Source: Anseranas semipalmata (lineage: Eukaryota; Chordata; Aves; Anseriformes; Anseranatidae). From it: a stretch of 64,000 nt of DNA. Below, piece after piece: positions 34,338-48,364 of the stretch. The notes under the pieces were generated by a model, which was not told the origin of the DNA, did no database searches, and saw only the letters and a list, made by a program, of their open reading frames with translations. The position numbers and the translations under genes were made by a program. The DNA lies in NCBI GenBank assembly GCA_013399115.1, contig VXAA01007259.1:1-64000 (forward strand), written 5' to 3'. How positions within the stretch are numbered: position 1 is the first letter of the stretch; every line of letters starts with the position of its first letter.

Positions 34338-37300
34338 GATTTCATCAGTGCCTGTTTCTGCTTAACATATTTAATTCACCAAATCTTCCATGTCTTTCAA
34401 CAGATTTTGATGTAATAGTGTATTTGGAGACTGTAACTCCAACAATACATTTGCCCATTGTGCCTTTTTTGGGGTTCTAAATGCATAGCCTTAAATAGAA
34501 GTCAGTAGTACTATTTTCGTTAAATCATGTGAACTTTTTGCTGAAGAACCCTGAAGATACAGGGACAGATTGCAAGTAGAAAGTACTACTCAATTGAGGA
34601 AATGATGATAAATACGAGGAAATAATGACGATAAACCTGCCCAACCTGCAAATCAATAGGTATTTATAATTTCAGCAGCTTTCCACATGCCACATTTTGT
34701 GCCAGGATTATTGGCTTCTTTAACCAGGAGCCACATCGTGTGTTGCTGCCCTGCTTGTCCCGCCTGGAACATTTCCGTGTATAATTCACAATGCTGCTAC
34801 AGAAGTGCACGTGCCAACACAAAGGGAGCAAGAGGAAGAAGCTCCTGGGAGCAGGAATTCTCCCTTTGGCAGCAGTACGGAGCTAGGTCCAACAAAGTGC
34901 CCGTGTGACTGTGGCTGTATTCAGTGTTGGTGCTTGCCGATAACATGCTATAGATGGAATGTGTTTCTCATTCTAAGAATTACAGCCATAGTAACTGCAT
35001 CTCATACGGCATTTGTTTTACGTTTTCAGAAGGAAATTGTCTGTTGATTCTTAGTTGTCAAAGAGCTTTTCATTTTTAAACTTAATCACAGACTTGTCCT
35101 AGGCATTGGCAGTTCCAGATGGTCTAAAAACCCTTGGTCTCTCTCTTACTGTGTGTTTAGATCTGTTTGCTTGAATGTCTTTAATTATGACTGTATAATT
35201 ACAGTGTCGATTAGAACTGGCCAGCTGATCAGCAGAATGAGGAAAACTGACTGAACTGGCTAAAACTTGGACTGTGTTTCATAAACTGTCTACTGTCCCA
35301 CCAGTAACTCCATTCATCCCAGTTCAGTTAAGTATGTTTATCTGTACATGGGGAAAATCCCATTTTGCTGGAATCCTACGTGAGTGACCATCAAAATCAG
35401 CAGTTAATGAATTCTTTGTGTTCATTAATATTATGAAAATCTCCTTCTTTCTCCAAACACTTGTGTGACATATCACTTTTGCATCCCTATGGCATTTCAG
35501 AAAGTTGCAGTAGAACCCCCCCCTGTGCTGCATCGTAACAGTGGCCAAAGAAAAACGGAGTTAGTTCTTCCAGCCTAGGGATTTTTACAGCATTTCTGAA
35601 AGGTCTCTAGAAGGTATTACGTCTAGCTGCATGCCAGCTTTGTGGAGTATTAATAGCAGTGTTTCTTTTGTGCCGAGTGGATTACTGCCATATAAATTTG
35701 TAATCAGTGTAACAGTGCATGCAGAAGAATTTCAAAGCAGCTACTCAACTGAAAACTCTTTCACTTTATTAATTCACCATTCATGAAGAGACTAAAAAGG
35801 GAGGATTGTGAAATGTGGAAAAGAATTAAAGTCTGACAGGGAAGAGGTGAGAACTGAGCTCAGGATTACTTGGGCCCGAAACGCATGGCAACAGCGAACA
35901 CTTTTCAGAAGGAAACGACAGTAGCAGGGACGGAAGGCTCAAAGGGTGCTTCTGGCCTGTGGCAGCTATTTGTGTAGGTGCACAGTAGTCGTTTTTAACT
36001 GCATGCATTAGATTATTGAGATTATTGAGAACGTAAGAAGCTATAGCCAGGGTCCACCACTGCTAAAAACTGTATAGATGCCTTGATCCAGCAGCACTTG
36101 ATACCATATTCCACATTTTGTTGTTGTCAAAGGTATTGTCTTCAGGAAAAGACCTTCTGAAAAGTCACCCATCTAACCCATCCAGTTCTGCAGTGTCCTG
36201 AAAGTGAAGTTTCGTTAGTGAGCTGATCACTAATCTCAAATGTGGCAGACCAGGCTGGGAAGAGAAGTAGTACCAGGCCATGGTGTAAACACATAAAAAC
36301 GCCTCCTTTCCCTCTCTTACTACTTCTGCCAGAAATCAACCCAATGAATAAATACTGTGTACCTGCTATGTGTAGTTGTTAAAAGATACAACTTCTGAGC
36401 TCAAACTCATTCTTTTGTGAATAATTCAAGTACTCTTAAACTTAAGCAAAAGTTATTTTAACATCAAATTTTGGCTTTCTGTCCCCAGCTGGTTCTTCAC
36501 AGAGCTGTGTGGTGGAAGGCTGGTCAATGTTGTTGGCTGCATCTATTATTCATATGTATATACACACATGTATACACAGATGCAGGTGGTTTTTGAACAG
36601 AGATTCCACTGGCACAACTGAATGTATAGTGAAGGCAACTATGTACCGTCACCCCCTTAGTTCAGTTATTATTTATACAGATGTGGCTGACACACGATGG
36701 GAACCACCACAGTGCCCCAGGGTGTATGTGCTGGGAGTGGCCAACGTGCCTGAAACTGGCATATCTGTACAGGACATTGTCAATAAAGCTATATTTGACA
36801 AACCATTTTAAGCCACTTCTTTTCTCTGCCATTGTTTTACCTGGTTTACACCAGTAATGACCCCTTGCCTGTGGCTCCATGGTTTGCAGGCATCGAAGAT
36901 GTGTAGTGGCACACCTTTTTCAAAGGCTTCGTGGTCTCCCATCACTTCCATTCTCCTCTTGCCACAGAAATTCCCTCTCTGTTGTCCGCCTCAGTTGTCT
37001 CCCTCCTTTGTGCTGTACTGACAGCCTCAGCAACAGGGGACAGGGTGCAGGACAGACATGGGCTGGGTGGGCGAAAGCATGGGCCTGTATGAAGCATGGG
37101 ATTAATTTTATGAAATTAATAGAAATGGTGAAATAAAATTCAATAAATAATTTGCAGGAGCATCCCAATCTGAACGGGTTCCTCTTCTTCACCTGGCTTC
37201 ACTTCTGACCAAAAGCTGGGCCTCACACCTCTTGCAGAACTGCTCAGTCGTGACCTGTCAGGTCGCTCACCAGGCCATTTAACCTGATAGAACTGAAGTG

Positions 37301-40300
37301 AACGGGTGGCTTGGAGGTAGCAGTTGCTTAATTACCTCTAACATGATGGTAGCCATTGCCTACGGCTTCGGATGGGCACTGGAAGCTCACCAGGCACTTC
37401 CCCTGTTCTGACCTCCTGGCCTTCACCCAAACAAGCGCAGTTTTCACTCTCTTTCCCAGAACATCTCCTGAACTTTTGAAATTGGTTGCAAGTGGCCTTC
37501 AAAAGTTACCACATTGAAAGACAAACAAGAAATGCTGTCTTGCAGGATGTTAAACCTCACTTTGCCTGGCTGGTAATACCGAGCCGTTCCTTTCTAGTTA
37601 TTTGTCTGATCCAGTGTGACTTTCTGAGTATTTTTGATCCCTAATGATGGAGTAACTTGTTGTTTTGGGGATGGGTCAAATTTATTGCTAACGCAAAGGA
37701 AATTCAGACATGCAGTATAAAATTACTTAAATTAGAGGGGTAGGCTTTAAAAGCTTCATAGTTATCTTTACAATGTAATATTAACACTTCCAGAATATCA
37801 AAACCCTCATTTTATGTCTTGCAGATTTTTTTTGTTTCTTGTTTTACATTTAAGTTACAAAATTATCTGTACTGATTTTAGGATTTATTTTATGGTAATA
37901 GGTCAACTTTGCTGGGAGATTGCTTTGAAGAAAGACTGGCAGCTGCAGTTCAGCAGCATAATGTGCAAGTATAAATAGAATGCAGGCTGTCCATTTGTCT
38001 CAGCCCTGATCGACTTACATTCATCTGATGCTGAGGCTTATTACAATCGTGGTTTGTCTCTGAGCAGACACGTTCAGTTGGGATTAAGCTTGGACAACTA
38101 ACCTAATTCACTCATGTAACTTAATTCAAGTTTTGTCTATAGATTTCCCATGAAACCAAGTAATTCTTTTACCTCCTAACCTTTAATACATTAATGTCAA
38201 AATATTGAGAAAGTTTATCACTATCTGTGGTTTTGGGAGATACTGAGTTGGTAATAGCTTTTAGGTTTGCTTGGATATGTCTCGATTAATACCTATTTCT
38301 GAGTTTTCTCCCCATTCCAGCTTCTCCTTGTATGTCATGGTATTTTATTAAATGTGATTTCATACATTTCAGTTCACAGATTCTCTAGATTTCATCATGG
38401 GAGCCCTATTTAAACTTTTTCTTAGAGAGAATATTCCGGTAGAGTAGCCTAAAGATGAAATACAAGAACACCTATGAAATTCTAACAAATATAAAAATAG
38501 TATAGGCTAAACTTGATATTAATCTCATCTACATTGAAACTGGAAGAGCCATTCTTTTCTTGTATTTCAATCTCCTTGGCATCGTGGAGTAATGATTTAT
38601 TTCTCAGGTTTTTAGGCAGGTTTTCTCTCAACATTTTCCCTCTACAAGAGTCCTGTAGAATTTATGGATGTAAAAATATCAAGTTCTGTGTCTTTGAAGT
38701 CGCAGCTATTCTTTCTTTCTCATTTAAAGTCAGCCTCTGGCTGACTCTTCACTATTTTAGCCTAGTGGTTAACCTCTGGCATGGATTAATTTTTGTCAAC
38801 TTGTTTTTAATTTAAAAAATCGACACAAGCGAAATACTTGCCATAACTCAACATTTAAGCATGGTTATAAGAAAGCTCAGAACTAAGCATCATAACAAGC
38901 TGTATTCCCTTGTTACGGTATAAAGGTGTTCAACTCTATAAAACAGGTTACATTTCAGATTAGAAGTAACCTCTGTGTTACCTTTTTAAAGTGCACAAAA
39001 CAATCATTTTGTTCAACAACGTAGTATGAGTCCAATTTAGATTTTTGTTTGTACTACTGTTTTCAACAAAGCAAGTATCATTTGTGTGCAGAGATAACTA
39101 ATGGAGCATGCTTTAAACAGAAGAATCCGAACAACAGATCTCTTTTGTGGTGTGCTTTTCTTCCCCCTCATTTTATTTCCAGTGTTATTGAAAATGCACT
39201 GATACTGAAAGATACGCATGGCACTTGCACCTTTTTTAAAAGATTGTGAGGTTTAGCTTGTATGTGCCTTTGTATTTATTTTTTTAGAAACTGTTCTGAG
39301 AAACAGTAATTTCAGACCTCTGTGTACGCATATGTCAGATGCAAATTCCCCATATAATTTTCACAGTCTTTTGTGTTCTTCATGCAAGATCTCTCTTGCA
39401 ATCCTCTGGGTTTTTATCTGGGATGTGATGGCACTTCTGATACTGAAGTTTGTCTGCAGAAGCTGCTCCCTGCAGGGACTCGAGGGAAAAGCACAGGATA
39501 AACTCTCGGTGTAGGTCTCACAGATGGACTCCTGCACTGCGTGTGCATGGTGGGGTCTTGAAGTGCAAGGTGTAGGAGGTACCATGTTTTCTTGCCTGTA
39601 AGATGCATTTTTTTCCCTGAAAAATGAGATCTAAAATTCAACACTGGTGGCAGTGGCTTATCAGCAGGTATGGAAATTAACTTGTTTTGAGGTGTGGAAG
39701 AAACACAGGAACATAAATGTGTGCTAATGCAGTGTTGATTCTGTACTGCTAGGAGGGATACTTGGTCCTATAATGTGAACATTTAAGAGCTCTGCATTTA
39801 ACGCCAGGATGTAAGGAAGGGTCTGTAAATACTTGTTAGGATCTGGGGGAAAAAATCACATTAGGGCATTTGAGATGTTTGGTAAAGATAAAGCTCCTGT
39901 ACAAACAAAAAGATGAAAGGAACGACAAGAACATCCGGCAGTGATCAAAGCGATGGCAGCTTAATTTAATGATCCCCAAGAAAACTTGAAGTTAATTTAT
40001 TAACAAAAACATTGCGAGTTTCCAGGAAGAATCAGAGAGAGTCTACAGCTGTAATTCAGTGTGGCTGCTTCTACCATGAGTGTGCAACACTGCACCTGCA
40101 ATCAAAAACAGACCTGGAGACAGAGCTTGAGAAAAATAAGAGCTGTTTCATTGCCAGGATTCTGTTGACTCCATCAAGCAGTTTGTGATCATTTACAGGT
40201 ATTCACGGAGGTGTTGCCCATTGAATGTTACTGTTTATGTGACACGAAAGAAGAGATAGGTGCGGTCTGCTTGGAATCGCCACATACTACTCAAAGAATA

Positions 40301-40699
40301 TTACCGCCTTTAAACTGTGAAGTAGTTTGCTGGTGCTGTACAGAGAAGAGAAAAAACCCTTCTAATACAGCCTTTTGTTACAGTAGTGCCAACGGCAAGG
40401 GAAAATACTCTGATTATTTTCCTGGAGATAGAGGCTACGGCTGTTTGGAAAACACTGCATTACACCATCTGTTTCCTTCTGATTGCGCTCCACCGCAGAC
40501 ATTGTTGTGATTAATTTCTTTGCTTCTAGGCACAGATTTGAGTGCTCGAAAGAAGATTAAAAGCTCGTTTTACGGACGGGGATGTAGCTAATGGCTAGCT
40601 TTCAGTAGGATTGTGTGTACTTAACAACTTTACAACTCAAGTCATCAATCTTCTGTGTGCTTTAGATATATGAAGAAAGCAAGGGTAGCGTCATTTTGC

Positions 40700-41060
40700 T
40701 TCATTGCAATAATCCTCTGCACGAGGCGGTGAGGTGTCCACCGTGTCCCCCAGCATCACAGCGCACTCAGCAGACCACCAGGACAGAGCCACTGGCGGCC
40801 CAGCTGCTGGAAGGCAATGAGTACTCTCATCCCCTTGCCACGCGACGGTCAGACCGGTCCTGGCTGTCGGGAGCCCCAGAAGCCAGAAGGACAGGAGGAC
40901 AGTGCTGCTGGAGGCTCAGCAGCACCCAGCGCGTTGCAGTGGTGTCTCTGCGGGGGCCAGCGTTTCACCGCCTCTCTTGCGCTGTGCCCCCAAGCGAAGA
41001 GCAACCCCAGAAAATGCAGGATTTTGTCTCATGTTGATGCTGTGCCTATCTCAGCGCCGT
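40700..41060. promoter_or_regulatory. CpG-enriched GC-rich patch
   Basis: Roughly 18 CpG in 340 bases in a GC-rich patch inside AT-rich flanks. Three overlapping plus-strand frames cover it and none shows a domain. It is a possible regulatory element, weakly supported. Confidence 0.2.
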
Positions 41061-41820
41061 CCTCTTTTGTTTGAACACCGAATGTGTAGTACAGTGGCGG
41101 TGTGCATCATGGTGGTTTTCCAACACTGGGCTGTTCCCTGCCTTCTTTCCTTCCTTCCCTTTAATTCCTCTATTACTTAAATAAGCTTGGTAGGCCTTTG
41201 ATCCAGGATGAGTAGCACAGCTGCATTATGCAGTGGTCCATCTGCTTATTATAATGAATTTGGAAAACAAGTGATATTTGCATGAAATGCATTAATTCTT
41301 ACTTATTTTTCTACCTGTCTTGATCATCACATTTCAAGATTGTCACATTTGCCTGTGATTTCCTATTGAAAGTCAAGCATTTTATCCCTTGCTAGCCAGG
41401 TACATTCAAGCTAGCATTGTGTAATAAGTTATTTAATATTTACTTCCATGTGACTTAAGTAAAGGGTGTCTGTTTTAATTTGCTTTCAGAATAATGATAG
41501 TGGTAACCGTATTTCAGAACACATCTTCAGGTTGATGTAAGCGATGGTATAGACGGGGTTGTGGGTGATCTGGAGCCATACAGGACATAGTTAAACAGAA
41601 TTGAGAGGAAGATGTTGACTGCCAAGTAAAGCAGTATTATCAATTTCCTCTCTCCTGCATTGAAAGAGACAGGGGGAACAGACAGTGTAGGGTTTCCTGA
41701 TGTGTTTTAAGAAAGCCTGGGATTCATTTCCCCTCCCTTCCTTCCTATTAGTTGTTTGTTAACTCCCAGGAAGATTCAGGCTTTTCTTGTGAGACCTTTC
41801 TGCTTGCAGATTCTGGAGTC

Positions 41821-42290
41821 ACGCTCGGCCTTTGAGGGGCTCATGTCTCACCTCCGTGCAAATTCGGGGGGAGGAAGAGGAGATTGATGATGAGAGTCTG
41901 ACTCAGGATAAATGAACAGGAGAGTAGCTTCTAATTAACAGCATTGTATTGCCAATGGTATTTGCTTTTAATTTGCTGGCATAAGTATAGCGGATGCCCC
42001 TGAGGGATACGGGATGCTTCAGACACAGAACTAGGAAACGCGGCAAGCATCAGCATGAGATTTCTGCACGTCTGAGCGCTGTTTTGTGAACTTGCGAGCG
42101 AGACCGTGGACTTCTGCAAAAGACCTTCAACTGCCCTTCTTCAGTAAAAACCTCGGCAGCTACTGAACCTCCCCGCTCAGTGATGAGAAGGATGTGAAGA
42201 CCCCGGCAGTAGGGCCTGTTACTGGGGCTGAGAAGCGGCTTTGGAGCGCTGTGCTGGTGTGAGCTGACGGGCTGGATGCTTGGGGGGGCT
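41821..42290. promoter_or_regulatory. CpG-enriched segment upstream of a candidate exon
   Basis: I count 19 CpG in about 470 bases. It lies 540 bases before the candidate exon at 42830-42962, itself CpG-rich. On the minus strand an 85-codon frame (42160-42417), rich in Ser, Ala and Pro, overlaps its end. I do not recognise that frame. Confidence 0.25.
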
Positions 42291-42829
42291 CTTCTTCAGC
42301 AGAAACAGCTGTTATTTGGGATGAAACATTGAAAAACAGACAGTTCTGTAATTTTTTGGACAGTTTCATCTGGTAGTCCAACCTGCTTATGTGAGAATCT
42401 GTCCCTCCTTTATTCATACTAGTTGCACTGGGGACAAGAAAACAGGCTGTAAGCTGTAGCAGGATGTCCTATCTATCTGCTGTGTGCTAGAAACTGAGAG
42501 GATCTGGCAGCTTTGTGTAGAAACTATCTTGGCATTTTCTGTCCATTAAGTACCACTGATTTTTCTCTTTTCTTTGTAGTAAAAACAGGTGCGGGTTTCT
42601 GAGGAAAAGCACATATGATACAAATAACTGAACTGCACCTACTTCCGGTTCTTCAAATCTGAGTCTTTTTTATCCTTTTTTGGTAGTGCTTGGATTTGAC
42701 AGAGAAATCTTGTGTTCCGTTGACATTTAAAAACAAAATCAGAGCTCCTCACATTGCGTCAGAAGAGCATAATTTTGAAGAGCTGCTTTTTTTTTTTTTC
42801 TTTTTGTGAATATCTTGGGGAAGATACAG

Positions 42830-42962
42830 GAATACGCATCCATGTCGCAACGCCGGCTTTTAAGGGATGGACATGAAAGTCACTTCAGGATCCTGCCAAG
42901 ATTCGGCCAAATCCTTCATGGTAGAAGGCACTCGCGAAATAACCCACGACAAATATGCTCTG
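42830..42962 (+). other. Candidate 133-nt exon with possible start codon, function unknown
   Basis: A T-rich tract (42787-42805) and GGGGAAGATACAG precede the segment, and GCTCTG then GTGAGG follows it. Two overlapping frames stay open. One starts at ATG 42842 (MSQRRLLRDGHESHF...) and runs 45 codons to a stop at 42977. The other starts at ATG 42867 in a strong context (GGG before, G after) and reads MDMKVTSGSCQDSAKSF... for 34 codons if unspliced. The 155 bases around it hold 9 CpG, far above local background. I recognise neither peptide. It could be a first coding exon, an alternative promoter or a conserved regulatory block. Confidence 0.28.
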
Positions 42963-45900
42963 GTGAGGTGACTTTATAGGTGATCGTGTATTGTGATTTA
43001 CATCTGCATAGAATGTTTGCACTTAAGTTTGAGCAGCACATGAGGTGCATATGAGCAGTAAGTAGCCTAGTGTTGGCCTTGCTGATTTTCACAACTCCGA
43101 TGGTTCTTGCAGGAACGAGGATTTTTCCTCAAAGCATGCTTACATAGAGATCCAGCAATTGTTATAGCTAAAAAATATAAATCTTTATCCGTATTAGTTA
43201 TTACTGATGGATAGCGATTACCCTCTGTAACCAGTACTTAGAGAAGAAAAACATTATATGTACATGCAATTTTGTTGTTCCTTGCAGTTCCAGTTGTATG
43301 ATAGTATCTAACACAGATTGGAATGCTTTACACCAACCCCCCTTCAGTACTCTAGAACTTCACTGAGTGCTCCACTCTTAAAAAACATAAGTAACTACAC
43401 CCCCCAAAATTTTTTTAACTGTACTCAAAAACTCAGGAAGCCTCTGATCTTTGAGTGTAATGTACTTAATTTGGGACTTGCCACCATTTAGTCAATCCTA
43501 AAGTCTTGTTTCATGCAGTATGTGGTATAATCATATATTAGTATAAGTGAAAATTATATAACCTTTGTGTTTAGTAAACCTATATTTTGGTGTTTTTTTT
43601 TCCCTAAGTTAGGTTAGCTCTGACTGGCTGAGATAAGCTGAAGCAGATTTTTCAATAATTAATGAATTCTGTCTTGGTTTTATCTGCACAGTGACTTATT
43701 ATGGTTTAAAGAAAAAGGTTTTTTTCCTGTTTCTTTTCAAATTAATTTCGAGCATATGAAATTGAAGTAAAAATAAGCTCAGCAACCTTTATAGTCAGTA
43801 TAAATTTTTCAAGGCTTTTCAATATTCCTTTCTTTCATGTTGACACTTATCCTTGGGAAAAAAAAAATAGGAAGAGAAAAATGCCTCTGTGGTGTTTCCT
43901 TTTGCTCACACCTTCTTTTGTACTGTGCTCACTGAGTCTTTGGTAACTTCTGAAGTGCAAAGATTTCACCTTTCCTGACTTATCAGATCTGGGCATTCTT
44001 GAGGCCAAGGTTTGGTACCTTTAGGAGTGTTAACTAATAAATCATCAAGTTTTAACAATTTAATTCCATTCAGGTCAGACCAGAAAAAGTTTTAATGTTA
44101 ATTGCTGGTAATCTCAGTAAAGAAAAGTTAGGAAGAATTCAACCATATTTTAAATACATGGGACGCAGTGTTACAAAGCAGAGTAAAACAAGTCCTCCTC
44201 AAATTTCAGCCTTACCTTTATTTAGGATTCACCATCACTCGCTCATAATCACACTGTAGTCAAATTCAAAATGTAGCCATAAAAGTGGCCAGTTGCACCA
44301 ATTATTTTTGAATATTTATGTACTTCTGAGTTTTGGGGGCCTGCTGGCCATTTGTGAATGAGTTGAGGCTAATCCCAAGTATAGGCAAAGCTTTGACTGC
44401 ATGGGAGAAAAACGTGGATTTAATAGATTGAATATGTTCTAAAGTAAAAAAAAACCCTCATTTTAGCCTAATTTCCTTCAGACTCAGATCCCTAATATAA
44501 ATCTTTTAATGCTATACACTCGTCTCTTACTTAGAGTTTCCTTTGACTATATATAGTTGTGTACAGTCAGAAAACTGTATGTTTCTGTAGGAAGCCATCT
44601 CTCTTCTCTCCCACCTATCTTTATTATTATTTCAAAACTCCTTTTGATTGTGCTGCAGTCTTTTGTTTTTGAAGTCTTCAAGTATGCAAAAACTCCGTTT
44701 CCTTTCCTTCCTGTTACCCATTTTATGTTGACAGTAGAAAAGCAATTATATGGTTCTAATGTTAACCTTACATATACAGTAAGAATTAGTCCATTGTTTT
44801 GGTCAAAGCCATTTTATGGCCTTTTGCACTGATAAGAGTCTTCCAGTCTTCCTGGTGGCAGACTTTAATTAGCCTTCAGTGGCAGTTTCAGACCAAAAGG
44901 TACACCGAACGTGGATCAAGGTTTTAGACTGTGGAAAAGGAGAGGTCCTGCAGCCTGGGAGCATTTCTATCCTGTAGCTGTGCTGGGTGAAGTTAAAACT
45001 TTGGCAAGTATTAATTTTCCAAAGTAAATGTACTTGTGAGTCTGTGAATCCCATGATGTACGCATCTCTTTTCTTCTTGTGACAAAATTGAGCTGCTCGG
45101 TCCTGTTGCCCCAAGTCTCATAGGGCTGCATTCTTTTCTTATTAGCATCTCTGGAAATTGCTGAGAGAAGTTTTGCTCACTGACACTTCACCTTTTCCTC
45201 CATGTTAAAAAAAACTATAGAAAACTTTACATGAACAGTAAATGTCCTAGTTTATAGATTGGTTTTCCATGACCTCATTTACCTTAATGAGGGAGGCTGT
45301 GCTGGCTTCCAGAGTCTTTATGCTTCATCAAATCTGCCTCTTCTTTCCTTCCATTTTAACAAAGACAACTTTATTTACTTACAGCTCATGGAGGGTTGAG
45401 TCTGTCCTCCTTGGCCTAATCCTCAGTCCGCTGCTCTCTGCAGGTCTCTTTTCCCCAGGCTGGCTGTACTGCCTTTATCCCCCTTCCTTGGCTGAGCCCT
45501 CACTCCAGCGATCCTTGCTCCTGGACCACAGAGATTTGGGACTGAGTGCCGTACAGCCCCTTCTGCCTCTGCAGGCAGGGCCCAGGCTCCTGTGGCCAGG
45601 ACTCAATATTAGGCAGAAGGGTGTCATGGTCTCGGCATCCATCCCTGACTGTATGTCTTCTGCGTGCCTCTGCAGGAGGGTGGGACAGCGGCTGTAGAGT
45701 CTGTGGAGGAGAGGACTTCAGCCCTGGAAACACATGGCTTCAAGCAGTCTCCTATGGGGACATCTGTTGCCTCTCAGGAGGGGAGGTTTTCCAGGGTGCT
45801 GGCCTGCCATGGCCTGTTGCAGTGGACTTCCTGGGGTGGTGCTAACAGAGCATCCTCTCCAATTGTTCACCTTCTCACTCTTTCTCCAAGAGAACAGGAA

Positions 45901-46138
45901 CAGTAGGCCAGCTTGAACCAAAAGCCATAAAACAAGTCTGCCAAGTGGGGACTCCAGAGACACCCATCTTCTGTCTGTGCGGTGGTTAGCATAGACTGCA
46001 GTTATCTTTGGAGACATCCTGTAGTCTGCATCTCCTCACACTGGGTTCAGGTTGGTTTTCTGATGAAGATGACTGAAGCTCTGTAGCCATTCACTTTCAT
46101 GGGTACACTCTAGGTGTGTAATGAATGAAAGAAGAGAC

Positions 46139-46190
46139 GAGGTCCCCGTGTCCCAGGGTTCTTCCAACCCTATCGAGAGAAATTCTGTGA
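46139..46190 (+). mobile_element. Possible short CR1 3'-end relic
   Basis: GAGGTCC, then GTTCTTCCAACCCTATCGA and AATTCTGTGAC resemble a CR1 terminus (GGTCCCTTCCAACCC ... ATTCTGTGA) in the right order and spacing, but only about 50 bases match and with several differences. Confidence 0.35.
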
Positions 46191-48338
46191 CAAGGTACAG
46201 TGAGGCAGCGCAGTAACTCACGTATCTAATACTGATAGACTTGTGTAGTAAAAGAGTCAGAGAAAGCCTGGGTAATCCACCACAAATCACAAAGAAGAGT
46301 CTAGAGGAAGAACACTCTTGCATCTTCTGTGTCAGCTGAGGGGATGGAGATATGTGGTGCATCTTCTTCTCGAGTCATATGAATATTTCTGTTGGATATT
46401 GGTCTTTCTGGTGTGGGAAGAGTATGCGGTCTATAGCTTACAGGCAAGACAGCAAAATGCATGGAAGCAGGAACTGTCAGACTGAGCATATGCCAGACTG
46501 AATGTATGAATATAGTGGGGGCAGGCATACTTTGGTACCTGAAGGCTTCAACGTAGCCAAAGCGTGCCTGGAACCTGTGTAAACACTGAGATTTCTGGTC
46601 AGCGTTGAAAGTCTGCCACTACGCCTTTATTACTGTTAGTCCCCATGCTACATAGGCCTAGGCTTGCAAGGCTGTATTTGCTGTTGCTACGTTCACACCT
46701 TCATTTGCTGGCTGGATAAATGCGTTGAAAAAGGATTTATTTGAGATGTGGAGCTTACATGTTTGAATCTTCCATTACCTGCTGGAAATGCCCTTGTACT
46801 TTGTCCATCAAAAAGCTGGAGAAGAGACTTGGGTGTGAATCCAGGGAAAGGTGATAAACTGCACAGAAATATTAAAGCTAGTGAGCAATTCAATGCAACT
46901 CACTCCAGATGGTGTTATGAATGTCTCAGTGAAAGACAGTTTTGCTTTGCCTTGTTAAAGCCTAACATGAGTGAAGATATGCTTAGAGCTTGAACCTATA
47001 GCCTGGATATACTGTATCAGACACTGGGTATATCAGCAGTCTGCAAATATTCAGGGTGGGGACATAAGGGGAGAGCACTATAATTAAAGAGACGATTACA
47101 AGAACAGTGGCGCTACTGGAGGAAAACATATTTGTAAAGTCATCTTGGGCCACCTGTTGCTTTTATGGAACAAAGTTCAGTTAATATGAAAGCTCTTACC
47201 TTCTGGGGGTAGTTTGTTCTGAGCAGAGGAAGGGGAAAGTAGACACATTTCTTCTCTTGTGATGAATCAGAGAGGAATTTCTGTAGCAGAAATGAAGAGC
47301 TATTTTTTTTTCTCAGAATGGTGTTCCTGGTTGAATTTTGTGGCGCAGGGTAAGTTGTTTAACTTTATAATAACTCCTAGATCTTGTAAATGTCAACAGA
47401 CCGTGCAGTCTGCCAAGTCAGGGGTGTGTAAGCTGTGTGACTGGGATTTGTGTTCTTGGAAGCATCTTGAACTACGTGTTTTGTATGTGCCAGAAAAGCA
47501 TATGCATTGCAAGAGTTACCACTATAAATTTTGCTAGCTCGTTCATTCTCGAAAATACATTTTGTGCACATTGTTGGAAAAGTCTAATAGTGCTTAAATT
47601 TTGTTTTAAATCCCCTTTTCCAAAGCAAGTAAAATCTAATTTATGATCTCAATTTTCATATAAACTCTTTGTAGAACTTTCTGTCCTCTCAAGTAGCATC
47701 CCCCCAAACTCGTTACTGTTTAATTTCTGTGGAATGTTTAAATGAAATGATTTATTGGTCTCAGCCTTGTTACCCAGTGAAAAGTGAGCACATCAGCAAA
47801 AACGTTGTCACAGCTGACATCCTTCCAAAGTCAGGAAAGTTCCCAATCAGTATGTCTATCAAAAGTAATCTGCTTCTTCCCTCAGAAATTAATTTCAGAG
47901 CATCATCACAGAATTTTGTAGGGCAGTTTATGCTGCTGGAATCAATGTATGTTTTCAGATAAAGAGATTGTTACTGTTTCAGAGATACCAATTCAGCAAC
48001 ATTGGCAAAACGTTTTTCTTCCTCCACTTAGGTGTCTGTATTGACTTTTCCTATAAAATTTGAGGGATCCCAGCCTCATTTTTAAACTTTTTTTTCCTGA
48101 ATTTTTGTATTTAGTTTTTTTCTTATTTTAAAATCTTTGTAAGGAAATGCACGATTTGAGGGGTAGAATTTACAATCACGATAAGGTGCATGCTGTAATA
48201 GAAAGTACAAATATCTAGAATGGATGACATTATCAGCAGATTTCTGAGAGTGGTCCCACTTAAGATCTCCGATATCTCTTACCATTTCCTGTCTCTTGTG
48301 TGAAAAAGCTATTTGAATTAATTTTTAAATAACAAAAA

Positions 48339-48364
48339 GTATAATATTATAATATATATATAAA
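48339..48364 (+). repeat. AT-rich low-complexity stretch
   Basis: A run of TATAATATTATAATATATAT character within very AT-rich sequence (about 48320-48400). It is the most AT-rich patch in the window. Confidence 0.85.

Larger units (their letters stand above)
32593..41820. other. Non-genic stretch, no recognisable gene
   Basis: AT-rich unique-looking sequence with scattered chance frames. The points of note are a run of minus-strand frames at 33606-34337 and a CpG-enriched patch at 40700-41060, both listed separately. I recognised no RNA gene or further repeat family. Confidence 0.5.

Noticed and set aside
36509..36811. 100-codon frame followed by an AATAAA near its end
   Set aside because: The AATAAA falls inside the frame rather than after it, and no domain is recognisable. 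AATAAA is common in AT-rich DNA.
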